The position numbers were made by a program, and so were the translations under genes. Below the pieces are notes generated by a model. The model searched no databases and had not been told where the DNA came from. It saw only the letters and a list, made by a program, of their open reading frames with translations. This document shows positions 49,698 to 58,829 of a DNA stretch of 64,000 bases, in pieces; the first letter of the stretch is position 1; the number at the start of each line of letters is the position of its first letter. The DNA lies in contig DAOUDG010000037.1 in assembly GCA_034431435.1 (NCBI GenBank), forward strand, positions 1 through 64,000. The letters are read 5' to 3'. Origin of the DNA: JAHCIE01 sp034431435 (lineage in GTDB: Bacteria; Chloroflexota; Anaerolineae; Epilineales; JAHCIE01).

Positions 49698-49743
49698 CCG
49701 GCCATCATCATTGCAGCCTGCTCACCTACCTTAGGAGGCCCGT

Positions 49744-50460
49744 ATGGACTTTTCCCGTGCCTGGCACGCCATCGTGGACGACCAGAACTGGCTGGTCAAG
49801 GTTCTCATCGGGGGCGTCATGGTGTTGCTCAGCCCGCTGATCATCCCGGCCCTGTTTGTCAGCGGCTACTTCCTGGACTTGATGCAGCGCGTGGCGTTGG
49901 GCGAGGATAGCCTGCCGGAGTGGGCCAACTGGGGCCACATGCTGGTGCGTGGTCTGTTGTCGCTGGCAATCCAGTTCATCTACAGCCTGCCCCTCATCAT
50001 CCTCGGCTGTTGCATGGCCACGGTGGGCCTGTTGGCGGGGCAGGGGCAGGGGGTGAATGCCCGCACCATGAGCGATGGAGCGAGCGCGCTCATCCTGTGC
50101 CTGACGTGCCTCATGGTTCCCCTGGCGATCATCATCGCCTACGTGACACCAGCCGCCGTCCTGCGCTACGCGGTGGAGGGCGAAATCGCGGCAGCGTTCG
50201 ACTTCAATCGTGTCTTTGGCCTGATTCGCGACAACATTGGCCCGTACACGATGGCCGTCGTGGCCGGCATCCTTATCTACGTTGTGCTGGGTCTCATCTC
50301 GTCGGTGACGTGTGGTATCGCTTTGCCCTGGCTGGGCTTCTTCGGCGGCCTGCTCTTCTCGACCCTCATTGGTCAGGTCGTCTGGCTCGATCGGCAGCGG
50401 CGTGCTGGGGACGGCGGGCCGCCCGCTCTGCCCGCCGCGCCCGTGCTACCTGTCGGCTGA
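49744..50460 (+). CDS. DUF4013-like polytopic membrane protein
   Basis: A 238-residue protein with five to six hydrophobic segments (for example VLIGGVMVLLSPLIIPALFVSGYFLDLMQRV, about 20-48). The pattern GYFLDLMQRVALGEDSLPEWANWGHMLVRGLL matches DUF4013 proteins, whose molecular role is unknown. ATG follows TTAGGAGG. It is monocistronic: promoter at 49670 and terminator at 50489. Confidence 0.78.
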   Translation: MDFSRAWHAIVDDQNWLVKVLIGGVMVLLSPLIIPALFVSGYFLDLMQRVALGEDSLPEWANWGHMLVRGLLSLAIQFIYSLPLIILGCCMATVGLLAGQGQGVNARTMSDGASALILCLTCLMVPLAIIIAYVTPAAVLRYAVEGEIAAAFDFNRVFGLIRDNIGPYTMAVVAGILIYVVLGLISSVTCGIALPWLGFFGGLLFSTLIGQVVWLDRQRRAGDGGPPALPAAPVLPVG

Positions 50461-50488
50461 GAGACGCCGCCGCTACGGTGCTACGTTG

Positions 50489-50517
50489 ACCGCCCCACGG
50501 CCCAGGCGTGGGGCGGT
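50489..50517 (+). terminator. Terminator hairpin
   Basis: ACCGCCCCACG (50489-50499) pairs perfectly with CGTGGGGCGGT (50507-50517) around a 7-nt loop, 28 bp after the DUF4013-like gene. Confidence 0.65.
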
Positions 50518-50546
50518 TGCTAGAAATTGGAAAGAGCAGCCACGGC

Positions 50547-51563
50547 ATGTATGTCGATGTCTTTACCGATACGACGGCGTTTGACGCCCTCCGCCCAGAG
50601 TGGAACGCCCTGTTGGCGGATAGTTGGACCAACAGCCTGTTCATGACCTGGGAATGGCAGCGCGTGTGGTGGCGCGAGCTGGGGTCGGGCGAGCTGTTGC
50701 TGCTGGCGGTGCGGGATGACTCTGGGCGTCTCCTGGGCGTCGCCCCGTTGTACCTCAGTCACGACACGGGGCGGCGCAGCCTGACACTGGTCGGCTGCGT
50801 CGATGTCTCCGACTACCTGGATATCCTGGTGCGGCGGGGCTGCGAGGCCCTGGTGTACGACGCGCTGCTGACCGCCCTCGACGAGCGCCGCGCACGATGG
50901 GACAGCCTGACGTTGTGCAACGTCGCCGCCGGCTCGCCGACGCTGGCGTTTCTGCCCCGGTTGGTCGCGGCGCGGGGCTGGGCGGTTACCGACGACTACG
51001 AAGACGTCTGCCCGGTCATCACGCTCCCGGCGACGTGGGAGGCGTACCTGGCGGGGTTGAGTAAGCATCAACGTCACGAGGTGCGGCGCAAGCTGCGGCG
51101 CATTGGCGAGGAGGCAGTAGCGGTGCGCCGCGTGTATACCGGGGGGGCCGATCTGGACGCTGCTCTGGAGGTGTTCTTTTACCTGCACCGCCTCAGCCAT
51201 GTCGATAAGGCGACCTTCATGGACGACCGCATGGCCGCCTTCTTCCGCAACATGACCCAGGCGATGGGCGAGCAAGGGTACGTGGAACTGAACATCCTGG
51301 AGATGGACGGCGCGCCCGCCGCCGCCATGTACAACTTCCGCTACCGTGACGATCTACTGGTCTACAATTCGGGGTATGATCCGGGCCTGCGGCCCAATCT
51401 GAGCAGTGGCATCGTCCTCTTGAGCCAGTGTATTCAGGACGCCATCGAACGCGGTTTGAGGACATTCGACTTCCTGCAAGGCGACGAGGAGTACAAGTAT
51501 CGTTTCGGTGCGACGGATACTGAGCTACGCCGCCTGACCGTCGCGCGGGAGGTTGTTGCATGA
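50547..51563 (+). CDS. CelD/FemAB-like GNAT acetyltransferase
   Basis: A 338-residue protein of the CelD/BcsL group with a duplicated GNAT fold. ATG 50547 follows GGAAAGAG; in-frame codons upstream lie in the terminator. SLFMTWEWQRVWWRELG (about 32-48) is the N-terminal hallmark. LSKHQRHEVRRKLRRIGEEA (about 170-189) and FDFLQGDEEYKYRFGAT near the C-terminus are the usual conserved blocks. Relatives acylate polysaccharides or lipids during envelope or exopolysaccharide formation. It overlaps the GT4 glycosyltransferase gene by 4 bp (ATGA), which supports a role in the same surface-glycan pathway. Confidence 0.83.
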   Translation: MYVDVFTDTTAFDALRPEWNALLADSWTNSLFMTWEWQRVWWRELGSGELLLLAVRDDSGRLLGVAPLYLSHDTGRRSLTLVGCVDVSDYLDILVRRGCEALVYDALLTALDERRARWDSLTLCNVAAGSPTLAFLPRLVAARGWAVTDDYEDVCPVITLPATWEAYLAGLSKHQRHEVRRKLRRIGEEAVAVRRVYTGGADLDAALEVFFYLHRLSHVDKATFMDDRMAAFFRNMTQAMGEQGYVELNILEMDGAPAAAMYNFRYRDDLLVYNSGYDPGLRPNLSSGIVLLSQCIQDAIERGLRTFDFLQGDEEYKYRFGATDTELRRLTVAREVVA

Positions 51564-52837
51564 CCCGCTATCAGATGCCGCGCATCGCCATGCTCTCCGT
51601 GCATACCTGTCCCCTGGCCGCGCTGGGCGGCAAAGAGACGGGCGGCATGAACGTCTACGTCCGCGAGCTGAGTCGCGAGTTGGGGCGGCGCGGGTTCTAC
51701 GTGGACGCCTACACGCGCTCGCAGAACCCCGAAGTGCCTCACATCCCCGACGCCGACCTGGGGCCCACGGTTCGGGTCATCCACGTGCGCTGTGGGCCAG
51801 AGACGCCCTACCCAAAGGAAGAAATCTGGGATTACCTGCCCCAGTTCGTCGAGGGCGTACGCTGTCAGATCTACGCCGAACAGATTCGCTACAGCGTCTA
51901 TCACAGCCACTACTGGCTGTCGGGGTGGGTCGCCCATGCCTTGCAATCCCTGTACCCCGCGCCGAACGTGCACATGTTCCATACCCTGGGGCGGATGAAG
52001 GACCAGGTGGCGCGGCGGCCAGAGGAGCGCGAGGTCGGCCATCGCAACTACGTTGAGGGCCAGATCATGACCTGGGCCGACCGGATTGTAGCCGCCACTC
52101 CCCGCGACAAGGAGCAGATGCTGCGGCTGTACGGCGCGGACCCCGACCGCATCGTCGTCACCCCGGCCGGCGTCGATACTGAATTGTTTCGCCCCATGCC
52201 GAAGGATGCGGCGCGGGCCGCGCTAGGGATGCCGCCCGACCACCATCTGGTGCTGTTCGTCGGGCGCATCGAGCCGCTCAAGGGCATCGACACGCTTATT
52301 GAGGCGATGGCAATGGCCTTCAAGCACCGCGAGGACTTGCGCGGCAAGGTGGAACTGGCCATCATCGGCGGCGACGTGAGCGACGACCCGTCGAAGATGA
52401 CGGCCGAGATGAACCGCCTCCAAACGCTGCGCCACGAGTTGGGCGTCGAAGACCTGGTGACGTTCCTCGGCAAGCAGGACCAGACGACCCTGCCACTGTA
52501 CTATTCGGCGGCCGAGGCGCTGGTCGTGCCGTCTCACTACGAGTCCTTCGGCATGGTGGCCGTCGAGGCGCTGGCGTCGGGGACGCCGGTCATCGCTTCA
52601 GATGTGGGGGGGCTGTCGTACATTGTCGACGATGGCGTGACGGGGTTCCTGGTGCCGGATCAGCAGCCGGAGATTCTGGCCGACCGGCTGGAGTTTCTGT
52701 TGCAGGTGGGTCCGCTGCGACGGGCGTTCAGCCGCCGCGCCGTCGAAGCGGCGCAACGCTACTCGTGGAGCCACATCGCCGATGAGATGATTCAGTTGTA
52801 CGAGAGCCTGGGCATGCGGATACCGCAGCTGGCGTGA
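51560..52837 (+). CDS. GT4-family glycosyltransferase
   Basis: A 425-residue GT-B retaining glycosyltransferase. The N-terminal domain has GGKETGGMNVYVRELSREL, as in MshA and sucrose-phosphate-synthase-like enzymes, and HSHYWLSGW. The C-terminal nucleotide-sugar domain has LFVGRIEPLKGIDTLIEA and the E-x7-E motif in ESFGMVAVEALASGTPVI (donor ribose/diphosphate binding). It is translationally coupled to the CelD-like acetyltransferase gene. MshA-like activity (mycothiol) is not supported by other genes here; a surface or compatible-solute glycoside is as likely. Confidence 0.87.
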   Translation: MTRYQMPRIAMLSVHTCPLAALGGKETGGMNVYVRELSRELGRRGFYVDAYTRSQNPEVPHIPDADLGPTVRVIHVRCGPETPYPKEEIWDYLPQFVEGVRCQIYAEQIRYSVYHSHYWLSGWVAHALQSLYPAPNVHMFHTLGRMKDQVARRPEEREVGHRNYVEGQIMTWADRIVAATPRDKEQMLRLYGADPDRIVVTPAGVDTELFRPMPKDAARAALGMPPDHHLVLFVGRIEPLKGIDTLIEAMAMAFKHREDLRGKVELAIIGGDVSDDPSKMTAEMNRLQTLRHELGVEDLVTFLGKQDQTTLPLYYSAAEALVVPSHYESFGMVAVEALASGTPVIASDVGGLSYIVDDGVTGFLVPDQQPEILADRLEFLLQVGPLRRAFSRRAVEAAQRYSWSHIADEMIQLYESLGMRIPQLA

Positions 52838-52858
52838 GGCGCGAGCGCATGGGTGAGG

Positions 52859-52890
52859 GGGGGCGGACTTGCTGCAGCGAGTCTGCCCCC
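52859..52890 (+). terminator. Terminator hairpin
   Basis: GGGGGCGGACT (52859-52869) pairs with AGTCTGCCCCC (52880-52890), with one G-T pair, 22 bp after the glycosyltransferase stop. Confidence 0.65.
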
Positions 52891-52908
52891 TGTGATTCCA
52901 TGACAACC

Positions 52909-52936
52909 TTGACGCTCGTTATCCGTACTGTACAAT
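52909..52936 (+). promoter_or_regulatory. Sigma-70-type promoter of the membrane protein at 53008
   Basis: TTGACG (52909-52914), 16-bp spacer, TACAAT (52931-52936), directly after the preceding terminator. Confidence 0.65.
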
Positions 52937-53007
52937 GAGACGTCGAACGCCCCACATCATACGGCGGGTTGTCACGGTCATTCTTCATGTCGAAAAGGGA
53001 GGTATGT

Positions 53008-54033
53008 ATGGACTTCGGACGGCTGTTGGGCCGTGCTTTCCAGATCACGCTCCACCATCGCGCCTTGTGGCTGTATGGCTTTCTGCTGGCCTTGCTGGGC
53101 GGCGGGAGCATGAACTACCAGTTCCCCTCCGGCGGTGGGTCGCCCGGTAGTCAGGGCGCGCCACCTGTGCCCGGCGATCTGGGCGCGCTGGTGACCAACG
53201 GTGGCGCGATGGCAGGGTTGTTTGGGGTGCTGGTGTGCGTGTCCGTCATCGTGTTCGTCGTGGTCGTGGCGGTCCAGAACATCTCACGCGCCGCGCTGAT
53301 TGGCATGGCGGATGACGTCGAACGCACAGGCCAGACCACCGTCCGGGGCGGCTGGGGCTACGGCTGGTCGCGCTTCGCCTGGCGCAACTTCCTGATCAGC
53401 GTTCTGGTCGGGCTGGCGGTGGCGGCGATCGCGTTCCTGCTTGCGCTGCTCTTTGGCGGCATCTTTGTCGCCTTCGGTGCGGCGATGGGCATCTTCAGTG
53501 GCGATCCGGGTCAGGCGAACGTGCCGGGGATTGTCGGCCTCGTCTGCGTGGCGCTCCTCTGCCTGTTGCCAGTCTTTGTCATTCTGATGGCGTTCATCAC
53601 CACCTGGGTGAGCCTGGCGCAGCGTCATGTCGTACTGCGGGACGGCGGCGTCTTCGCGAGCCTGGGTGAGGCGTGGCTGTTGTTCCGCGCGCATCTGGCG
53701 AGTCTGGTAGGTCTGGTGGTCATCCTGTTCCTGATTGGGCTGGTGTGGTGGATCTTCACGGTCCTGGTCGCCTTCGGCTTGGGATTTGGTTTGGCGGGTG
53801 TGCCGGGGGCCATCGTCTATCTGCTGACCGAGCAAACCTGGGCGGGCGTACTGGCCGCGCTGCCGGGCTTCCTGCTACTGCTAGTCGCGATGGCCGCGCT
53901 GGGAACGCTATGGGTGGTGTTCCACGAGACGGTGTGGACGCTGGCCTATCGGGAGTTGACGGGGCTAGGCGCGCCGGGCGGGGCCTTGACGCCGGTTCCG
54001 GCGCCGGTTCCCCCCGCGCCCGCTGCGGAGTAG
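53008..54033 (+). CDS. Polytopic membrane protein of unknown function
   Basis: A 341-residue protein starting at ATG 53008 behind AAAAGGGAGG. About seven hydrophobic segments are present, with a Gly/Pro-rich loop after the first (about 32-50) and a Pro/Ala-rich tail. It begins MDFGRLLGRAFQITLHH, and VERTGQTTVRGGWGYGWSRFAWRNFLIS resembles the cytoplasmic loop of DUF975/glycerophosphodiesterase-type membrane domains. General topology is similar to the protein at 49744, but clear homology is not evident. It is a single-gene unit whose stop codon abuts the stop of the convergent yihY gene. Confidence 0.7.
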   Translation: MDFGRLLGRAFQITLHHRALWLYGFLLALLGGGSMNYQFPSGGGSPGSQGAPPVPGDLGALVTNGGAMAGLFGVLVCVSVIVFVVVVAVQNISRAALIGMADDVERTGQTTVRGGWGYGWSRFAWRNFLISVLVGLAVAAIAFLLALLFGGIFVAFGAAMGIFSGDPGQANVPGIVGLVCVALLCLLPVFVILMAFITTWVSLAQRHVVLRDGGVFASLGEAWLLFRAHLASLVGLVVILFLIGLVWWIFTVLVAFGLGFGLAGVPGAIVYLLTEQTWAGVLAALPGFLLLLVAMAALGTLWVVFHETVWTLAYRELTGLGAPGGALTPVPAPVPPAPAAE

Positions 54034-55026
54034 CTACTCGACGGGGCCGGTTGGCAGGCGGGGCGCGTCTTCGGGCGCGCCCCGTTCGCGTTGCTCCAGT
54101 CCCTCGCGCCGTACCTGGATGGTCGTGGCGGCCAGTTCCGCGCTCAGCAGGAACACCACGGCGGCGTAGTAGAACCACAGCATGAGCACAAACAGCCAGG
54201 ACAGGGAGCCATATACCAGGCCATACACCGGACGGGCCAGATACCAGGTCAGAACGGTCTTGCCCAGCTCCCATAACACGCCCCCCACCACGGCTGCCGG
54301 CAGCACGTCCAGGAAGCGTGGGTGGCGCGCGGGCAGGATCGTGATCAAGGCGGCGAAGCCCAGGATAGTCAGGGCCAGGGTGACGAAGGGCGTGGAGAGT
54401 GGCGCGAGCAGCCCGAAGTCGAACAGGTAGAGCGTGTTCTGCTGGATGATGCTGAGCAGCGTGTCCAGCACCGCGCCAGCAAACAGCAGCAGGATGATGA
54501 TCACTACCGCGAGGGCGTAGGCTGCGCGCGCGAGCAGCATCTGGATTGGATTTCGCGCCCGAGGCCAGCAGTCGAAGATCACGTCGAGGGAGTACTCCAT
54601 CTGGCCGAATAGCGCGGAGGCAGCAAAGATGAGCAAGGCCAGCGTCCACAGTGTCGCGGAGCCGCGATCGGCCTGAAGCTGTTGCAACACCGAGGCGACG
54701 ATGTCCGTCGCGCCGGGGATGGTGGTTGATACCCAACTCAAGACGTAAGCCTCGATACTCATACCGTTGCTCAGTGTCGAGCCGAGCAGATAGCTCAGGG
54801 CATTGATGATTGCCAGTAGCAGGGGGAAGATGGCGAAGGCGCCAGCGTAGGCCAGAGCCGCCGACAGGGTCATGCCGTGGTCGAGGCCGAACTCAGCCCA
54901 GGTGCGGTGGAGTAGCTGCGCCACCCCCTGCACAGGGCCAGGCAGACGGCTGAACAGGCGGCTGGCGCGGGCCTGGGTCGTCGCAGCGAGGCGGGTGATA
55001 GGGTTGGCGGGCGGCTCAGTGGGCAT
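54034..55026 (-). CDS. YihY/virulence factor BrkB-family membrane protein
   Basis: A 330-residue protein with six hydrophobic segments. The family core is visible: LSAALAYAGAFAIFPLLLAIINALSYLLG (about 53-81), IIILLLFAGAVLDTLL, and GGVLWELGKTVLTWYLARPVYGLVYGSLSWLFVLMLWFYYAAVVFLLSAEL near the C-terminus. Formerly called RNase BN, the family is now regarded as a membrane protein of unknown, possibly transport, function. Its stop codon (CTA at 54034-54036) is adjacent to the stop of the plus-strand gene with no bases between. Confidence 0.87.
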   Translation of the reverse strand: MPTEPPANPITRLAATTQARASRLFSRLPGPVQGVAQLLHRTWAEFGLDHGMTLSAALAYAGAFAIFPLLLAIINALSYLLGSTLSNGMSIEAYVLSWVSTTIPGATDIVASVLQQLQADRGSATLWTLALLIFAASALFGQMEYSLDVIFDCWPRARNPIQMLLARAAYALAVVIIILLLFAGAVLDTLLSIIQQNTLYLFDFGLLAPLSTPFVTLALTILGFAALITILPARHPRFLDVLPAAVVGGVLWELGKTVLTWYLARPVYGLVYGSLSWLFVLMLWFYYAAVVFLLSAELAATTIQVRREGLEQRERGAPEDAPRLPTGPVE

Positions 55027-55058
55027 GGCTATCTCGTGAGGTGGCCGTAACGGCGCGC

Positions 55059-58022
55059 CTAGAGGACGCTCACCGGGTCAATATCGACACGCCAGCCATA
55101 CGGCGCGCGCCCCTGGCTCAGGAAGCCGCGCAGTACGGCCGTCGGGTCGGAACCGCGTACCAGGATATGCCAGCGATATTCGCCCCGCTCGCGGGCGAAG
55201 TAGGCGGGAGCCGGTCCAATCAGCGTCGTGTTCGGCAGCCCCTGGCGACGAACGTAGTCGGTCAGGCGGCGGGCCAGGGCGTGGGCCTCGGCGGCGGCGC
55301 GCTCCGCTGTTGGGTCGGTGTACAACAGGCGCGCCAGCCGACTGTAGGGCGGGTAGCCCGTGGTGCGGCGGAAGTCCATCTCGGCGGCGTAGAAGGCCTC
55401 GTAGTCGTGGCGGGCGGCGGCCTGGATGGCGTAGTGGTCGGGCGTGTAGGTCTGGAAGATGACGCGGCCGCCCAGCGGCCCGCGCGCTGCGCGCCCGGCT
55501 ACCTGCGCCAGCAACTGGAAGGTACGCTCGGCGGCGCGAAAGTCGGGCAGGTTCAGGCCCACGTCGGCACTGATGACACCCACCAGCGTGACGAGCGGCA
55601 GGTCCAGGCCCTTGGCGATCATCTGTGTGCCGATAAGCACGTCGGCTTCGCCCTGGATGAAGGCGTCCAGGAATTGGGCGTGGGACGCCCGAGGCCCGGT
55701 CGTGTCGCGGTCCCAGCGAATGACCCGCGCCTGGGGCAGGAGCGCGAGCAGAGTCTCCTCGACCCGCTGTGTCCCCGCGCCAAAGTGGCGGATGCGCGCC
55801 GAGCCGCACAGCGGGCAGGTCGTGGGCGTCTCGGCCCGCGCTCCGCAGTGGTGGCACACCAGGTAGCCCGATGCGCCGTGATATGTCAGCGGCGCTGAGC
55901 AGCGCGGGCAGGTGGCGACGTGGCCGCAGTCGCGGCACATAACGAAGGTGGCTGAGCCGCGCCGGTTGAGGAACAGAATCGCTTGCTCGCCGCGCGCTTG
56001 CGTCTCACGCAGCGCGGACTGGAGGGCGCGGCTGAACATACTCGTGTTGCCCGCGCGCAACTCGGCGCGCAGGTCAACCACCGCGACGGGCGGCAACTCG
56101 CCGTAGGCGGCAGCGTGGGTGCGTTCATCGCCGCTGTCTGGCAGGGCAATCGGGGCGGGCGCGCGGTGGCCCAGGACGCGGCGCGGCAGGCGGAGTAGCC
56201 TCAACTCACCGCGTTCGGCGCGGGCGTAGGTCTCGAGGTCGGGAGTGGCGCTGCCCAGCATGGTCACCGCGCCGCTGGCTGCGCCGAGGCGCAGGGCGGC
56301 CTCGCGGGCGTGGTAGCGCGGTGTGTTGTCCTGCTTGTAGGATGGATCGTGCTCCTCGTCGACCACCACGAGGCCCAGGCGCGGCAGCGGCGCAAACAGG
56401 GCCGAGCGCGAGCCGATGACGACATCGATCTGGCCGCCGCGAATGCGCTGCCAGGTGTCGTAGCGTTCGCCCGCCGACAGCCGCGAGTGGAGGAGGGTCA
56501 CACGGCCGGGGAAGCGGGCAGCGAAACGGCGCACCGTCTGCGGCGTCAGCGAGATTTCGGGCACGAGGATGAGGGCCTGGCGACCGCGACTGAGAGTCTC
56601 GCCCACCGCGCGCAGGTAGATTTCCGTCTTGCCCGATCCGGTGACGCCGTGCAGCAGGAAGGCTGGCGACGGCTCGGCAGCGCGCAAGGCCGCCGCCACC
56701 GCATCCCAGACGCGAGCCTGGTCGCCGGTCAACTCGGGTGGGCGGCTGAGGGCAAAGGTCTCGCCTGCCAGGGGATCGCGCCAGGCGATACGCTCGTCCA
56801 CCTGGACAAGGCCGCGCTCACGCAGCGCGGCCAGGTCATCGGCGCTGGCGCCGGCCGCCTTGAGCAGGGCGCGGACCTCCATCTCGGTCCCCACGCCGCG
56901 CAGCAGGTCCAGCAGCCGCGCCTGGCCTGCGCCCTTGCGTAGCTCCAGGATGGCGTTGGCGACCTCATCCGGCGGCGCGGCCAGGAACACGGCCGGCGGC
57001 TCATCCACCGCCTGAATCAGCCCACCCTCGATCAGGGGTGGCAGCGCCTCGCGCCCGAGGCCCAGCCGCGCCAGTTCGTCCATGTCCAGCGGGGCAGGGC
57101 GCTCTACGAGCGCGTGCAGCAGGGCGCGCGATTCGCCCGGCAGGGCCTCCGGCGAGGTAGCGGCGAGCCGACGCTGCGCCTCGCCACGACTCACCCGGAG
57201 CGCGACCAGGGAGCGCCGCTCGGTCACGCCGATCAGGCCGCGCTCCGCCAGCCGCCGCAGTGTAGTCACCTTGACACCGCTCCCGTCAATCACCGTGGCC
57301 AGCGTCGGTAGCGGGTCGTCACTGGCGGCCAGGTAGGTCAGCGCCCTGGCGGCCGGCGTGTCGCGGCCGAGGGTGGCCCGCGCTGCTGCTACGGTGGTCA
57401 GGTCGACTCCCAGGCGCGCTACCTGCACCGTGCGCGCCTTGAGGGTCGGCGGGTCCAGCCCCCAACGCCGCTCGACCAGGCCGCGCTTGACGAGGGTGGC
57501 GAGAGCGTCGGTCGAGCGCACACCCGCCAGGGCGCTCAGTTCGTCCTGGCGGGTCGGGCCATGCTCGGCCAGGGCGTTGAGCAGGGCGCGCTGGACGGGG
57601 CCGAGGCGCGTCGCCGCCTCGCGAGCCTGGGCGCCGGCTGTCGTCAGGGCGGCGACGACGTGGGCGCGCTCTTCGACGCCGGTCGGGACGAAGGACCATA
57701 CCGTCTCGCCTAGCGGAGTCAGGGTCACCTCGGCCATCCAGCGCGCCAGGTCTAGCAGCGGCGGCGTAAGTACCGGCGTCGGGTCGGCGATGGAGTCGAT
57801 GTCCCGAATCTGGGCGGGGGCGAGACTGGCCGGCCGGTCGACGGTCAGGGCGAGGACGATACCCTGGGTAGGGCGCGCGGCGAAGGGGACGCGCACCATG
57901 TGGCCGGGGCTAAGCCGGCCCACCAGGTGGGCGGGGATGCGATAATGATAGGCGGGCGGGGGCGAATCTTTGCCGCCAGACCAGGGGCCGAGCAGGACGT
58001 TGACGGCAACCTCGGCGTACAT
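55059..58022 (-). CDS. priA: Primosomal replication-restart helicase PriA with enlarged N-terminal half
   Basis: PriA reloads the replisome at stalled forks. The 987-residue product has an N-terminal DNA 3'-end-binding domain (GHMVRVPFAARPTQGIVLAL), then Walker A GVTGSGKTEIYLRA at about 460 and DEEH in VVVDEEHDPSYKQDN at about 557. The eight-Cys zinc region (MCRDCGHVATCPRCSAPLTYH, VCHHCG, CPLCGS) follows, and the C-terminal DNA-binding domain. In E. coli the Walker Lys is residue 230, so about 230 extra residues precede the helicase core. They consist of several winged-helix-like repeats (LSALAGVRSTDALATLVKRGLVERRW; LLKAAGASADDLAALRERGLVQV). Gmk is encoded 26 bp upstream on the same strand. 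Confidence 0.9.
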   Translation of the reverse strand: MYAEVAVNVLLGPWSGGKDSPPPAYHYRIPAHLVGRLSPGHMVRVPFAARPTQGIVLALTVDRPASLAPAQIRDIDSIADPTPVLTPPLLDLARWMAEVTLTPLGETVWSFVPTGVEERAHVVAALTTAGAQAREAATRLGPVQRALLNALAEHGPTRQDELSALAGVRSTDALATLVKRGLVERRWGLDPPTLKARTVQVARLGVDLTTVAAARATLGRDTPAARALTYLAASDDPLPTLATVIDGSGVKVTTLRRLAERGLIGVTERRSLVALRVSRGEAQRRLAATSPEALPGESRALLHALVERPAPLDMDELARLGLGREALPPLIEGGLIQAVDEPPAVFLAAPPDEVANAILELRKGAGQARLLDLLRGVGTEMEVRALLKAAGASADDLAALRERGLVQVDERIAWRDPLAGETFALSRPPELTGDQARVWDAVAAALRAAEPSPAFLLHGVTGSGKTEIYLRAVGETLSRGRQALILVPEISLTPQTVRRFAARFPGRVTLLHSRLSAGERYDTWQRIRGGQIDVVIGSRSALFAPLPRLGLVVVDEEHDPSYKQDNTPRYHAREAALRLGAASGAVTMLGSATPDLETYARAERGELRLLRLPRRVLGHRAPAPIALPDSGDERTHAAAYGELPPVAVVDLRAELRAGNTSMFSRALQSALRETQARGEQAILFLNRRGSATFVMCRDCGHVATCPRCSAPLTYHGASGYLVCHHCGARAETPTTCPLCGSARIRHFGAGTQRVEETLLALLPQARVIRWDRDTTGPRASHAQFLDAFIQGEADVLIGTQMIAKGLDLPLVTLVGVISADVGLNLPDFRAAERTFQLLAQVAGRAARGPLGGRVIFQTYTPDHYAIQAAARHDYEAFYAAEMDFRRTTGYPPYSRLARLLYTDPTAERAAAEAHALARRLTDYVRRQGLPNTTLIGPAPAYFARERGEYRWHILVRGSDPTAVLRGFLSQGRAPYGWRVDIDPVSVL

Positions 58023-58048
58023 GACTCCAACTGGGGGCAGCGGGTCTG

Positions 58049-58750
58049 CTAGAGGCGGCAGTTGCGGGGGTGGACCCGCGCATGCTCGGCGCGGACGATG
58101 GCGACGATCTGATCCACGGTGGCATCGACCTGATCTTCGTGGTTGATGACCACGTAGTCGAACATGTGAATCTTTTGCATCTCGGCGCGCGCCGTCGTCA
58201 TGCGTTTGGCGAGATCATCGACGGCTTCTGTCTTGCGGGCGATGAGTCGCTCCATTAACTCTTTCAGATCGCCGGCGGCCAGGAAGATGAGCACCGCTTC
58301 CGGGGCCAGACGGCGGATAGTCTCCGCGCCTTGCACGTCGATGCGCAGGACGACATCCATGCCGCTCTTGAAGGCGTCGCGCACTTGCTGCTTGGGGATG
58401 CCCTTGTAGTGGCCGTAGACGAGGGCATGCTCCAGCAGCTCATCCTGCTCGATCATGGTACGAAATTGAGCCTCGTCGACGAAGAAGTAGTCGCGCCCCT
58501 GGACCTCGCCGGGTCGCTGTGGGCGGCTGGTGGCCGTGACGACGAAGTGGAACGGAATGTTGCGGTCCTTGAGGCGCTGGAGGATGGTGTCCTTACCGAC
58601 ACCGGAGGGGCCAGAGATGACGATCAGCAGCGGGTGAGGCCGAAAGACCGTCGCGGGCAGTCCCGTATCGCCTGCGACTTCGTCAAGCATGCGCTGAAGC
58701 TCGGTGGGGAGGGCCGTGGTTGTCGCTGTTGGATCAAGGGTCATAGCCAT
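58049..58750 (-). CDS. gmk: Guanylate kinase
   Basis: A 233-residue kinase phosphorylating GMP to GDP with ATP. Walker A is SGPSGVGKDTIL (46-57). The GMP-binding segment is TATSRPQRPGEVQGRDYFFV, and the LVYGHYKGIP and RIDVQGAETIRR motifs follow. An unusual 40-residue N-terminal extension precedes the fold; a second Met at position 3 does not remove it. A weak minus-strand promoter (ATGACA-N17-TATACC) may lie in the 79-bp gap to the divergent fmdB gene. It is likely co-transcribed with priA, a common pairing. Confidence 0.92.
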   Translation of the reverse strand: MAMTLDPTATTTALPTELQRMLDEVAGDTGLPATVFRPHPLLIVISGPSGVGKDTILQRLKDRNIPFHFVVTATSRPQRPGEVQGRDYFFVDEAQFRTMIEQDELLEHALVYGHYKGIPKQQVRDAFKSGMDVVLRIDVQGAETIRRLAPEAVLIFLAAGDLKELMERLIARKTEAVDDLAKRMTTARAEMQKIHMFDYVVINHEDQVDATVDQIVAIVRAEHARVHPRNCRL

Positions 58751-58829
58751 GCTCCGTCGTGCTTCGAGCGCAGAAACCCTCGTGTGAGGGTATAATAAGC
58801 GCGATGGGCGCTGTCATAGGAGGAGACCT

